Part shown: positions 25,992-37,103 of the stretch, piece after piece
How the letters are laid out: every line of letters starts with the position of its first letter
Position numbering within the stretch: position 1 is the stretch's first letter
Notes under the pieces: model-generated
Seen by the model: only the letters and a program-made list of their open reading frames with translations
The model's database searches: none
What the model was told of the DNA's origin: nothing
Source of the DNA: Quillaja saponaria
Taxonomy: Eukaryota > Streptophyta > Magnoliopsida > Fabales > Quillajaceae
Reading direction: 5' to 3'
Length of the DNA: 64,000 nucleotides
Assembly: GCA_029379385.1 (NCBI GenBank)
Contig: CM055611.1
Location: 2,480,001 to 2,544,000 of the forward strand
Program-made: the position numbers and the translations under genes

Positions 25992-28240
25992 AATGATGTT
26001 AATTAAAGATACAAGGCCTGGTGGGATCTGTTCCAGCAATAGAAAGCAAAAGATAGGTTACTAGGAAACTATATTCATGTGTTCCCATTAGAAATTTTGT
26101 GGTAGTGAATTTTTCTGTTGCTGCCATGTCTGTCAACAGTTTTCTGTGTATAGAGTTAGAACTTAGAATGACAGACAACAATTGTACCCAATTCCAATAT
26201 TATTATTGTCATTGCAGCAGGTCAAGTGTTTCTGATTTTTGTACCTTTAGGAACTCGCATATAGTTATACAGAATGTTGATGAATAATATAATATTTTTG
26301 GAGCTATTTGTTGAAATGTGAAATATGTGATAGCTTTCTGCTGAAAGTAATCTCCATATATGATGATTGTCCATTTATTTGAAGAATTGATAGATGATGT
26401 ATCACCTTGTTTGGATAGCAGCAATCAAATGTTATAATCCTAGAAAGAAGTATGGTCATTCAAGTCATGCGTGCAAAATAAGACATATAATGGCATCAAG
26501 TTCCATTAATATGTGGAATGTCTTTGTTTTATTACTAGGAGTCTAGGATATAGCGTTCTTATTACCCTCATATTGATTTGGCTTATTAAAGCTTCTTAAT
26601 GATTCTAAAATATAAGAAATAGGATAGTTTTCCTTGCACGTAGAAAAACTAAGACCCTCCAAATTTTTCTTGTCTCAAACCCAAACTTAATTCAACATCA
26701 AAAAAGTGCAAACCAAGTTGGGCATGTTAATACTCACACACAGGGGAAAGTAGTGTGGGACAATTTACATGCTGGGACTGCACGTTGGCAGTGGATTTTT
26801 TTGCTCCATTATTTCTTTGATGAACTTTAAGTATGCACTTTTGTTACATACTACTACTATTGTATAAAATAGTTGCTTTAATATTTAACAATAAATTGTT
26901 ATTTCTTCTAACTATTTGTATGTTAATATATATTTTAAAATAAATTTTAATTATCTCAGTCGAATTGTTTGAAAATATTTCATGATCATAAATCATTAAT
27001 ATCTTAACTTGTTTATTTATTAGTTCACCATATTAAAATCGACAACTATTTATATCCTAGTAAGTATAATATAAAAACTCATCTGTCACTATGCTGAATT
27101 CTATGTAGATAATAATTAAACAAATAAAATATTGTTATATTGAATACTTATATTAATGATATTTTTTTATTAATAGTCTTAAATAAACAAATTAACAATT
27201 GTAGCATTGGCTCATTTTATAATTCAATTGCGTAACACCTTTAACATGACATACACGTATAGTAACATAAAACAAATTATTGTCTATTGTTTTTTAGATT
27301 TTTAAGAAATTAGCTATCATATAATAATTTATTATTCACTTCTACAAATTAGTTATTTTTGTTACTTTGATATTTAAAATGTATTTAAGTTATTTTTTTA
27401 CAAGGTATAAGAGAGTAGTAATCGTTTAAAGATGAAATTACCGTTGGAGAGAATTAGAGAAACTCTTGATTCCAGAAGTAATGGAGAAGAGAAGTTTAAG
27501 AGATTGAAATGGTATATTTTTATTAATTGATGGTTAATGTTGTGACATGTAATGGAGGATTAATGGCCGGATGTGACAAAATATTAGATTTATTAATTCT
27601 CCGTGTTACATTTCACTATTTGAATTCTTGAGTAGAATTAGATCAGTACTACTAGATCACAATGCTGGAGAGACTTCGAATTAAGTTAATACTGAGGTAT
27701 GAATTTATTTGTTGGAAATTTTATACTAAAACTGAATGGCACAGTTAGCTTTATCTAAAAATTGTATGTGATGGTGATATGTGGCATACCCTACCTTTCC
27801 ATTTTATGAAAAAAATAAATAAAATTGATGTGTCTTCTGCCATTGATTATCTCATTGTCTTTGAGAATAGAAGGCAGCCTATCTTTTAACAATGGAGTTT
27901 CTAACCTGGAATTGGATTTTGGACAAAGCTCAGTTATCAAACCAGGGAAAATGGAACTATATGAGATTAGGCTGTGACCCATATAAAAGTGGGGAAAGGA
28001 AGTTTGGTATATTTATTATATGAAAATTTATTAGAACATGTTATTATATGTTTTATTGAGTTTTAGCCAGTTACATATATAACGGGGAGTTCGCAGGGGT
28101 AATTGTGTAATAAGGAAGTGGATTTCAGCGGTGTAAATACTTCGTGCACGTAGCTGCATCCTATATAAAAAGATAGATAAAATAACTTGAATACAATGTC
28201 AGTATTTCAACATAGAGAAGAAAAAGAAAATATTGACATC
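25992..28240. other. Intergenic region
   Basis: No gene recognised. It is AT-rich to 27400; from there short mixed-composition segments appear. The region to the right flows into the MIR2111 duplications. Confidence 0.45.
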
Positions 28241-28242
28241 AA

Positions 28243-28525
28243 AGAGTGCTGCCTGCAACCATAGAGAAACTCACTACAGGCATTGAGTGGATGCTCTTGT
28301 GTTGTTCTTGTAAATACAACGGCAATGATCTGGAAAAAAAAAATGTAACCATTGAGCTCTATGGAATATGGGAACAAGAAAAGAAGTTTCTCTTTAGAAT
28401 GTTCTGCATTGGTGGTAAGTAAAGGGTAATCTGCATCCCAAGGATTAGATGCAACTAGAATTCTGCTCTAAACCTCAGGATGCAGATTACCTGATCCTGA
28501 CCCAATACTGAGTCTTGGTGAACAG
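28243..28525 (-). repeat. Duplication unit A carrying MIR2111
   Basis: This resembles unit B (about 28850-29105) in the same orientation and the inverse of unit C (30725-30867). Shared landmarks are GAACAAGAAAA, TTTAGAATGTT(C/T)TGCATTGGTGGTA and the hairpin itself. The A to B offset, measured at the hairpin, is 585 bp. Confidence 0.8.
28403..28515 (-). ncRNA. MIR2111: MIR2111 precursor, locus A
   Basis: Minus-strand hairpin. The 21 bases complementary to 28469-28489 read TAATCTGCATCC...GGTTTA and, as I recall it, match plant miR2111-5p exactly. The 3p strand (complement of 28425-28445, ATCCTTGGGATG...) pairs with it across a loop of about 23 bases. Flanking CATTGG and CCAATA extend the stem. 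In legumes and Arabidopsis miR2111 is a shoot-derived mobile microRNA that responds to phosphate or nitrogen status and represses the kelch F-box TML/HOLT. Precursor ends are approximate. Confidence 0.92.
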
Positions 28526-28849
28526 TCGATATTCTTCCTGGTTATTCGCCTCTATTTCGTCAAATATAGTCTTAGAAAATCGACTTGTTTAAATGTGTAT
28601 GTTGTTTGTCCTAAGCAGAAATACTGTATTATCAAGTACCAAAGTGCAAACAAGAAAAGAAAGACATCAAGTCAAGTAATCTATGTTTCAGTATTAAAAG
28701 CTCTTGGAATAGAGCAATGTGAAGGGTTTGAAATGATTGGACCCCAGTTAAATAATGCCAGTATTTTGAACACAGCATTGCAAAACCATAACTTGAAATA
28801 AAGCTCCACCCAGGTAAAATATAGTCATGAAAGTGTTCAACTCTTGTAA

Positions 28850-29105
28850 AGTTACTGCACGTATTGACTGGATTGTTTTGTTTTGTTCTTAAAAATACAA
28901 CTGCAGTGACCCGAAATTTTTTTTACTGCAGAAAGGTACTATATATGGCATATTGAACAAGAAAAAATATGTTTTTCTTTAGAATGTTTTGCATTGGTGG
29001 TACGGAAGAGGTAATCTGCATCCCAAGGATTAGATACAATAGGTATATTGCTCTAAACGTCAGGATGCAGATTACTGATCCTTACCCAATATGTGCTCTT
29101 TCATA
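28850..29105 (-). repeat. Duplication unit B carrying MIR2111
   Basis: Second tandem unit, about 585 bp downstream of unit A and alignable from the TTTTGTTCTT...AAATACAAC block through the hairpin to ACCCAATA. It is more diverged in the loop and the lower stem. Confidence 0.78.
28988..29100 (-). ncRNA. MIR2111: MIR2111 precursor, locus B, variant mature sequence
   Basis: Minus-strand hairpin like locus A. The 5p arm is the complement of 29054-29074 and differs from miR2111-5p at one base: position 16 is C instead of G. The 3p arm (complement of 29010-29030) is identical to that of locus A. The variant base faces the 3p arm in the 3' half of the mature strand, outside the seed, so a processed product could still act. 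Expression cannot be judged. Confidence 0.82.
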
Positions 29106-30722
29106 TGGAAGGGATTGTAAAAGAGAGAACATGAAAAGGAACTTGATGGTTAGAAGTGCAGGCATCGTTGAGTGGCATTTGCACTGATTTTCCTCTTATA
29201 TATAGGCATTGGGGTGAGGCTGGTGTTCGATGAGCCAGGCATCAATGCTGGTCTATGCTGACTGGAAACTGGTGGGATTTGTTGCACAACAATAAATGGC
29301 ACAAAAATGGTCCTCTACTGTGAAATTAGAAATGTTTTATGCCCACCATTATTTTGAGTATTTGCTAATCAAATGGGGATTCCATATCTTTCAAATCTAC
29401 TTATGGAATATCATTCTCATGGTCCTAGAGTACAAAGCAAGGTCTTTAACATCTAAAACCAGTTAATAGTGCCCCCGAATATCATTTTATGTGTAGCGAT
29501 GCAAATATATTCCATCCTTGAATCCATAGAAATGGCAAGTCACAAGTGTTGCCAAGAAGCTTTTGCTCCCTTGTGGTTCTATATCCATGGCATATTGGCA
29601 TCTATTCTTCTGAGGGAAACATGCAAACATGCTAGGAAGAAAGAGGCCGTCCATATGATTCGATTTTTCATTCTTGGCCAGCTTTAAGATCATAACAGTA
29701 CAAAAGCGTGCGTTTCCTTTTCCCTTGAGCAATTTGCATCATCCTGACATATGTTTGTGTCATTCAATGATTGTATTAAAGATACATACGCCCCTGAAAA
29801 TGCCATGTTGGTCATTGGGAAACTTAGTAGCAAAGTTAGTCTGTCTTTGATTGTCTACTATACGCTGCATGTCACCGACTTGAATGAGCATCAAAGACTA
29901 GTTAGGTTACAGAGTTAATGTGTGTTTTTTTTTTTCCTATAAATGTGACTGTAATGGGGAAACTAGAAAGAAGAACAGTCCAGTGTGTATTAAACTTTCT
30001 ATTAACAATGATTTGAAATACAAAAATCCATTTCCAAGAGTTGCAAGAATTAATTTAACATATCGTCAAGATGTACCTGCAACCTGAACTAGCCTTGCTG
30101 TTGCTGAGGAACAGTAAGGTTCTTTTGAATGGCCAAAGGAATAGAATGTGCTACTGGAAAAAAGCCAGTGGGGACCTCAAACAAGATACAACATGTAAAG
30201 GTGGCTCCCTTTCCTTTTCAGTGCATAATCATCTTTTGGAGGGAGATAGCTACAGAGTTCCACATGAATAGTTGTAATCAGAAAGGTTAAAGATTCTTAT
30301 ATTAGAATGGTAAGCTTCAAGCACACTGGAACACTATGATATTCATGAATACGTGTGACATGTGCAAGTTTTCTATGTTATTTACTACGTTGTTAGCATA
30401 ATTTGGAAAGAATATTTCTAGTATGGAGGAAGATCTAAATCCTTTTGAAAAAGCAGTCAAGAAAATAACATCAATGTCTATGAAAAGCTACTGTCCCTAC
30501 CCATATCATTGGTTAGAGAAGAACAGGAATCAAATGATAATTCTGATTGGAGCACCTTCTCACGGACATGGCTTTATGGAACCCCTGTGCACAATGGTAA
30601 CCTCCTCAAAGAATATATGTACCTTTAAGAACCATACAAATTTCTATCATCATGCAACTTCTAATTATAAAAATATGTTTCCATGTTCTTCTACTTCCAT
30701 GGTTTCAATCCCTTCTTGGAAG
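29106..30722. other. Spacer between tandem and inverted MIR2111 loci
   Basis: No protein gene is supported. Short ORFs (for example 29469-29687, 30071-30271 and 30423-30749) have no recognisable domain. The stretch may contain primary-microRNA transcript and promoter sequence. Confidence 0.45.
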
Positions 30723-30724
30723 AG

Positions 30725-30835
30725 TTGTTGTTGGGTCAGGATCGGATAATCTGCATCCTGAGGTTTATATCAATATTTTGTTGGTTCTAGTCCTTGGGAT
30801 GCAGGTTATCTCTTCCTTACTGCCAATGCAGAATA
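30725..30835 (+). ncRNA. MIR2111: MIR2111 precursor, locus C, opposite strand
   Basis: Plus-strand hairpin. Positions 30747-30767 match the recalled miR2111-5p exactly. The 3p arm is 30790-30810 (GTCCTTGGGATGCAGGTTATC without its last base is within the usual miR2111-3p pattern). The duplex leaves the usual 2-nt 3' overhang, and the loop is about 22 bases. The lower stem pairs GGGTCAGGA with TCCTTACTGCC. The reverse complement of the flanks matches units A and B, so this is an inverted copy. Confidence 0.92.
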
Positions 30836-30867
30836 CTTTAATCAATAGAATGTAAATTCTTGTTCTT

Positions 30868-31509
30868 GCTTTATTGTTGCATTTTTGGATATTGGTGTTG
30901 TATATCAAAGAACAAATAGATCAGAAGGTATCATAGAACACCGAGCATCTAGTCAATACCTATGATATTCTAAGGAGGATGCAGACATACAGAGACATAT
31001 TGCTGCATATTAGATAAAGCTTTCCTGATCATGCAACTGAAGGTCATTAGGTTTTGAAAAGGTACAACCTGCCTCTCTTGAATATATGATACAAATTGCT
31101 GGGTTTTGTTGTTTGACATCTGTAAACTTTTTTAGAGAATCATAAGAAATAACAGATTATCATTATAATTCAAACTTGAAGTCAGGTTGACAGGATGATG
31201 AACCTTAAAACAAACTAAGAAATGAAGTTATAATGCTTCCTTTCTTGAAATGATGTCTTGTTCTCTAGGTCCTGTTGGTCGACATATACACATCCTAGCT
31301 AAAAAAGGAAAAGACTGGAGAATTATCTTTGGGAGCAGTCTTGAAGTTGTAGGAGTACATTGTTGAGGTGGATTGAAATATTAATAACCTCATGCTATAT
31401 AAGTGAAAAAAATCATGTTTAGCAGAAACTGTATTCCAACTTTTCTTGGTAGCAAACATAGGTTTTTATATTAAGGTATATCTTCAACAACATCAAAATT
31501 ATGTAGAAT
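30868..31509. other. Intergenic spacer
   Basis: No feature recognised. The right part must contain the 3' UTR of the minus-strand dynein light chain gene. Confidence 0.4.
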
Positions 31510-32994
31510 TTATGAATCAGTATTTCTAGCTTTCTGCAGCACACCAACGGCCTCGTCCCTGCTTTCACTGAAGTTTTTTCCATCTTTGAAGATAAGAAAT
31601 TCCATCATTTCCACATGGAAGAAGATGAAACTTCCACATAAATGTGCAATGCAAGATCCAAAGTCTTTGCCAACCACACAATTCCATGCAGGTCCATATA
31701 CTTCATCAAGTTTCTGTTTAGCAAGTCAGTTAACTGATATTATTTACTGTATGAAAGATTAATAAGAACAAACATGCTATAAAGCTCAAGGTATTGAAGT
31801 TTTGTTTGACTCGCACATAAGTGCATCATGATGGTATACCTAGAGCAGTAACAACTGATGGGATAGAAGGACAGTCTTCCTTCAGAAATTTCCAAGTTAT
31901 AATACTTGGTTCTGTTTATTTCAATTGCTGAACAATGACCTATTATAGTGAGATGTTCAAGGGCCATGCATCGCATAGGATAATTGCAGGGGGTAAATTT
32001 TAACAGAAAGATGAACGTATTATTTTGCACTAGATAACTGGTTGCTAAGTGCTGCCTAAATTATGAAAATGAAAGGTGTAGGTGTTCATGATTGTTGCCT
32101 GTCTACAGACTCCAAGATCCAACTTTTTTGGAGCACATATTATAGCACCCTACTTAAAGTTCTCTTCAAAATTAAAGAAAAAGAAAAAGGAATTCAGCAC
32201 TTGTCCCCTCTATTCGTTTAGTTGACCTTATTTCTAATTTTGCAGGATAAGATTGAACCTACAACAAACCTGGCCATCCCTACTACTTGGAAAGGAAAAC
32301 AAACAACTTAAAAGAAAATAGAATCACATCTGATTCAAAGGCAGGTGTTCCTCCTTATACAGGCTGAGTATATGCCTTGCATTAAAGCTTACATCTGATT
32401 CAAAGGAAACTTTTTCCAGATTGTGTGGAATAAATTAGAAGTTGAAGGATTAGTTAATTTTTCTTCCACCCTTTTACAGAAGTGGATGGAATTTGTTTTA
32501 TTTCCCACCAACTTTTGTCCGGCATAGGAAGAAAACATATATTACAACTTTCTCCTTAAAAGTTAGTGTTTGGTCTGCTTTCCAGCATTGTTTTTGAAAA
32601 ACAGAACTGAATCCTAGTGTTCATTAGTCATACCGACCATTTCGTGGTTCTGATTCAGCAATTACTGTTCTGTTACCGCATTTCTCGGTTCTGATTCAGC
32701 AAGTACTATTCTATTGCTCTAATGCTTAGAATTGACTCGATAGTAAATATCAATACCAGTTAAGATGCGCACATTTTCATAATACTAATAGGAAACACTT
32801 ATCCTTTCTCTTTCATTTTGCACAGGACAAGCATAAATAGGAATTAACAATCAGACCTGTTTGATGTAATAAGCAATAGATTGACAATCAGAAACTTCAT
32901 GTAAATCGAGAGCTTGGCAAGCCAACTCCAGGACATGGTTGTGCATAACCTTTGGCATGTCTGTCTCGCGCACCACAGCTTTTCCCTTCAACAT
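31510..32994 (-). CDS. LC8-type dynein light chain
   Basis: Two coding exons: 32857-32994 (46 codons, MLKGKAVVRETDMP...AYYIKQ) and 31510-31713 (67 codons plus stop, KLDEVYGPAWNCVVGKDFGS...). They give 113 aa, joined in phase 0 by a GT..AG intron of 1143 bp. The family signature is clear: DMP near residue 12, a central helix (LELACQALDLHEVSDCQSIAYYIK), then YGPAWNCVVGKDFG, GSFIFFHVE and MEFLIFKDG, which form the dimer beta-sandwich that binds client peptides. Flowering plants lack dynein heavy chains, so LC8 proteins act there as dimerisation hubs. The C-terminal tail after FKDG is about 20 residues longer than minimal LC8. An acceptor-like TTGCAG lies about 25 bases upstream of the ATG, so a non-coding first exon farther right is possible. 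Confidence 0.88.
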
Positions 32995-34325
32995 TTTATT
33001 AAGTTGTTCACTACTGGACCTGCAATTATAACTTTTGGGTTCAGGCTAGCATATACAGCACTGCAAGTGCAAACTAGAATCAAATTGTTTAGAAAGCAGA
33101 ATTTGGTGGTGGAGGTTGAAACAAAAAAAGTGATAAGTTGTATTTTGTCTATTTCTTCTCCTTTCATTGAGTCTAAATAAAATCCTTGATTTTTTTCTTC
33201 TAGACATGAAAGTTTGTATGCATTAGGAGCTGTTACTATCAAAACAGTTGTAACATAAATATCTTTGATGAGGGGCTTCTTAGGTTATCGTAGTTTCACT
33301 GATATGATATGACTGGTCGTGATTTGTTCTATTTTTATTTATTTATTTTATTTTATTTTGCAGTTTTACAAGTTAAATTCCCAAGTGATTGATGCCTCCT
33401 TAGTTGGTCGATCTTTTCGAAAGGGAAGTAGTCCCTGATTGCATGGACATGATGACCCAACATGCTTAATAAGGACCTTTTGAAGCTCAATAATTTTTAC
33501 TTTAATACTACAATAAAAAAAAAATAGCCAACAAGATTCGAATCTTCAAATGATTGTAAGGTAGCAAATTGATGCTTCCAATTCAGACCATTCATGCAGC
33601 TGAAAAATGGCTCTGCTACAGCTTAATCAGCTTAGTTGTCAAGCAAAGATTAACTATTGGTTATATGTAATAACAGCAAACTATTTATAGCAACCAATTT
33701 GTCACCAGTTGCAAACCAAAAAGAATGATGTAAACATCAAACAAGATAGCTTGGTAAGAAGCCTCAAACAAAAGCTTCATAGACCTTGAGTCATGCACTC
33801 AAATCAGTAGAAAAAGTAGATGAAGAAATCTTTATTCAATATGGTAATCATTCCTGATAAGGTGGTCAGCAGTTTCAAGATTTCAATCCAAATCAACAGA
33901 TAAGAAAACCAAAAACAGATGTTCAAAGAATTCTATAAACTTCTGTTTAAACAATTACATCATGGACATCTGAAGCTAACTGATGAAATTAGCCTAGGAA
34001 AAAATCCTAGTTTACCTACAGATCTCCCATAAATAGGTGCTTCCCTTCAGCAATTACCCCATTACACACCTCCACAAAGAATATGAAAAATCTAAACTGA
34101 CCCAATTACAGTTACATGCATTTTTTTTCTCTCTTGAGAAAACCAACTTCCAGGCATCAAAATCTCGGAAATTTTCAAATTCAAAACCAAGAAAACGGCT
34201 AGTTTTCAACCCCCTAAAACAACTTCCTAATACAGAAAACCCCAATTTTCTGCTCTTCAAAACTTCCTATCATGTATGTATAGTATATACCCAGAGAGCG
34301 AGTATCAACAAAACCCACAATAAAT
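32995..34325. other. Intergenic region
   Basis: This holds the unresolved leader of the dynein light chain gene on its left and the probable 3' UTR of the MIZ1-like gene on its right. No further coding region is seen; short ORFs at 34037-34399 partly mirror that 3' end and carry no domain. Confidence 0.45.
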
Positions 34326-35090
34326 TCATTGACAAATTCCATTCCTTGATCGGAGCAAGAAAACACTCAGTTCTTGACCGGGGCACTCGTCTGGGTTAAT
34401 GAGATGAAAGGACTGCGAGTCAGCACTACCCACCACGTGCTCATAATTAGCTCTCATGTACATGAGCTCCTCCGAACACGGCGAGGATCCAAACCCGGCA
34501 GGTATGGCTCCGGCTCCGACCGTTGTAGACTGCATCATCTTGAGGATTAATCGAACCCGCTTATTCGCTTTCCTCTTCGCTGCAAACCCAAGTTTTCGTC
34601 CATTGCAAAACATTGTCCAGACTGGGACAGAGTGGAGAGGGCAGGACTCGAGCTCGGATCGATTGCATTCAAGGGCGATTCGAACGAGTCCGCTGCGCAT
34701 TTCTTGGACAAGTTGGTTGGTGAAGATGGAGAGCTCAAGAAGCAGAATTGGTTTTGTAGAAAGACGGTCGTGTTGGATGCAGAACCAGACATGGCCGCGA
34801 CGGTGGCCAAAAATGGTACCAATGACCATTGATTTAGAGGGGCGAGGTGGGGCTAGTGTCGTGGTGTTTCCGGCACTGTCATTGGACCCAGCAGTGGATG
34901 ATTGTGAATCTTGATCTTGATTCTGGGTTTCCTGGTTGGTCTTCTCCTCTGGGATATCGTCTCGGAGCGAGGTGCTAAGGCGTTTCTTGGTAGGTGTGGT
35001 GGTGGGTTTGGTATGGATGGTTGAGGACCTTGCGGTGGTGGGGAAGAAGCAGGGGAGGAGGAATCGACGGAGGGCGTCTATCTTGGCCAT
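34326..35090 (-). CDS. MIZU-KUSSEI1-like protein (DUF617)
   Basis: Single-exon gene of 254 aa. The founding member MIZ1 is needed for root hydrotropism and sits at the endoplasmic reticulum; most paralogues are uncharacterised. The N-terminal 85 residues are low-complexity (Thr, Gln, Ser, Asp-rich). The MIZ domain spans about 87-253: MVIGTIFGHRRGHVWFCIQ, then LLLELSIFTNQLVQEM, VWTMFCNGRKLGFA, the EELMYMRANYEHVVG block, and a closing SFHLINPDECPGQELSVFLL. Length and absence of introns are normal for the family. The ATG at 35088-35090 is the first of the main frame. The leader carries a 41-codon upstream ORF and a TATA run, listed separately. Confidence 0.93.
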   Translation of the reverse strand: MAKIDALRRFLLPCFFPTTARSSTIHTKPTTTPTKKRLSTSLRDDIPEEKTNQETQNQDQDSQSSTAGSNDSAGNTTTLAPPRPSKSMVIGTIFGHRRGHVWFCIQHDRLSTKPILLLELSIFTNQLVQEMRSGLVRIALECNRSELESCPLHSVPVWTMFCNGRKLGFAAKRKANKRVRLILKMMQSTTVGAGAIPAGFGSSPCSEELMYMRANYEHVVGSADSQSFHLINPDECPGQELSVFLLRSRNGICQ

Positions 35091-35097
35091 GGGTTAA

Positions 35098-35223
35098 TCA
35101 ATTTCTTGACGAAATTATGGAGAAAGGAGCTTCTGGGGTCGATAAGAAGATCACGGCAAAAGGAGTGAACTTTTTGGAAGAGACTTCTCTCTGCTTGTAA
35201 ATGTGGGTGTTGGGGTTGGGCAT
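35098..35223 (-). promoter_or_regulatory. Upstream ORF in the MIZ1-like leader
   Basis: ATG at 35221-35223 in a favourable CCACCATGC context opens a 41-codon frame (MPNPNTHIYKQREVSS...) that ends with TGA at 35098-35100. Only 7 bases separate the stop from the main ATG, and the frame differs from the main one. If transcription starts just below the TATA run, nearly all transcripts would carry it, which would favour reinitiation-dependent translation of the main frame. Confidence 0.6.
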
Positions 35224-35249
35224 GGTGGAATGATAGGTGCAGATAGCTA

Positions 35250-35268
35250 ATATATATATATATATATA
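35250..35268 (-). promoter_or_regulatory. TATA run in the MIZ1-like promoter
   Basis: A (TA)n tract lies about 160 bases upstream of the main ATG and about 30 bases upstream of the upstream ORF start. It is followed on the upstream side by a GA/CT run (about 35276-35290). The spacing fits a TATA box for a short leader, but it may simply be a microsatellite. Confidence 0.45.
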
Positions 35269-35689
35269 GCGGGACTCAGAGAGAGAGATAGGCGGGAAGC
35301 AAAATTGCAAGCCGTTGCAATTTTGCTTCTTTTGGTTAGGCAAGACATCACTGGAGGTAAAACAGATGTTTCTGCAAGCTTAACAGCAAAATTTAATGAA
35401 TATCCAACTACAACTACAAGTTTGTTCTTTTTTTTCTTCTTATTCACTTTTCATAGGAGTTGTTTGAGGGAAAGATATATACTTTAACATCATAATTTAA
35501 TGAATATCCAACAGTCCAAACCATATGCTTAATAAGGAAGATGAAGAAACAGCAAGTTTATTCATATTTTCTTGGCTTAGTAAGTCAAAAATCAGAATAC
35601 AACATGAGAATGACCATTCTTATGTCCATTCCTTTTAATTCATCTTCTACTAGAAAAAGGAACCTTAGTTACAGAAAATCCCTCAAGGC

Positions 35690-35790
35690 ATTCTAACTCC
35701 GGAAATGGTTGTGTTGATGCATTAGCCAAGAGGGGCACAAGTCTATCTGAAGCCGATGTTTTTCATTCGGATACGCAGGGCCATGCTTGA
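35690..35790 (+). pseudogene. Non-LTR retroelement RNase H fragment
   Basis: The plus-strand frame reads NSGNGCVDALAKRGTSLSEA before a stop. This matches the C-terminal RNase H block of plant LINE-derived proteins (G-N-x-C-A-D-x-L-A-K). No intact frame continues upstream. It is a relic. Confidence 0.5.
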
Positions 35791-37103
35791 CCACGAATTA
35801 CCAATTTGTATTGTATGCGGAGAATCGTACAGATACATGTCTTTTTAGAAATCTACAAGGCTTAATATTCTTGCTTGGATGCAGATTACTTTGCTGATCA
35901 ATCTCCTGTCGCTACAAATCCTCTTTCTTTATATTTTGGCTTGTTTTCACTTGACTTCAGTAGATTTTCCTTGGACAAATAACGGGACGCAAAGAACTTG
36001 AAGTAGATTAAATTCACTGTTGCATGAAAGGCAATTATTACTCAAACCTGCAATGGATAAACTGGGAAAGAAGATTGCCCCACCAATAGTCTTCATGGTC
36101 TATGGGGAAGTGTGTTCAATAGCTCCATCATGGCAATAACAGCAAAGCCTTCAACCAAACCTGCTAACTGCTAAGGCAAACTTAGGAACCACTTTTAGAT
36201 GATTCAAATGAGCCAGCTTCCAGTGCTTGATTCTTGGCGCTCATCCTCCGTGAGTCCAGGGATTGGATCCTCGACCTGTTTGGTATGCCGATTGAACCAT
36301 GTCTGCCTCTCACCCGCATATCTTTTTATGTGTTCTTAAGAACAGAAGAGGATCCTGATTCGTGAGCCCACCTACCAAAATTAACATAATTGACATCACA
36401 GTTTTAATGATAATTCTTAGCTCCATTAACAACCTTTAGATGCCCTGGTAATTAATATGTATTTTGAAAGTGCAATCATTAGTGAGACCCATCCAGGCTG
36501 GTGGAACTTGGAAATGGGGTCCAATCGATTTGTCATCTGAATTCCTTGAAGGATACCAAATGTGTTCATTTGTATCATAGCCACGAAACAGCCAATTCCT
36601 GAGAACCAAGCAGGCACAGTACAGAATCTTCATCTGTTTGTGGTGGGTTTGCCTTCGTTATTCAATTCACTTGGGTTGGACATATATCATTATCAGCCCT
36701 ATCTACACATATGAACCTGTTGCCTGTTGGTATGTGCAAGCTTTGGCATCTGTGGTTGTGGGCAATTAATTTCAGGTGGGAGTTCTCAATGCAGATATAC
36801 ATACAGTCAATGTCATGGCCCCCATGCCCTGTTAAATTGAACGTGTATCGCTCATATGACCTTGTAAAATTAAAAGTGGATACTCTTAAATCATGGAGGC
36901 AGAAGTTGAGATAGTAGAATATGCATGCACATGGATCAGAGTCTGCAATTAATTTGAATGTTATATACAAGTTGGCTATTGTTTCTGTGAATTAGAACAT
37001 CCGATTAGATACAGAACAAGCTACAAAAGCAGCCAACTAACTTTAAGCAATTGGGTTAATTTTAGGAAAAAGAAAACGTAACAGGATTTTCCAGATAGAT
37101 TCA
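35791..37103. other. Intergenic region with retroelement debris
   Basis: No gene. The minus strand at about 36430-36560 reads VPPAWMGLTNDCTFK, similar to the PPPGWVxLNTDGAFK opening of LINE RNase H domains, with a second frame continuing the similarity, so frameshifted. It points opposite to the plus-strand fragment at 35690-35790. The right end holds the 3' UTR of the AIPP1-like gene. Confidence 0.4.

Noticed and set aside
30423..30749. 108-codon plus-strand ORF overlapping the start of MIR2111 locus C
   Set aside because: No domain, and its 3' part is microRNA precursor flank; more likely part of the primary transcript region.
34456..34914. 152-codon plus-strand ORF
   Set aside because: It is the antisense shadow of the MIZ1-like coding exon and has no domain of its own.
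35877..35890. GGATGCAGATTACT, resembling part of a MIR2111 arm
   Set aside because: Only about 13 bases match and no complementary arm lies within several hundred bases, so it cannot fold as a precursor.
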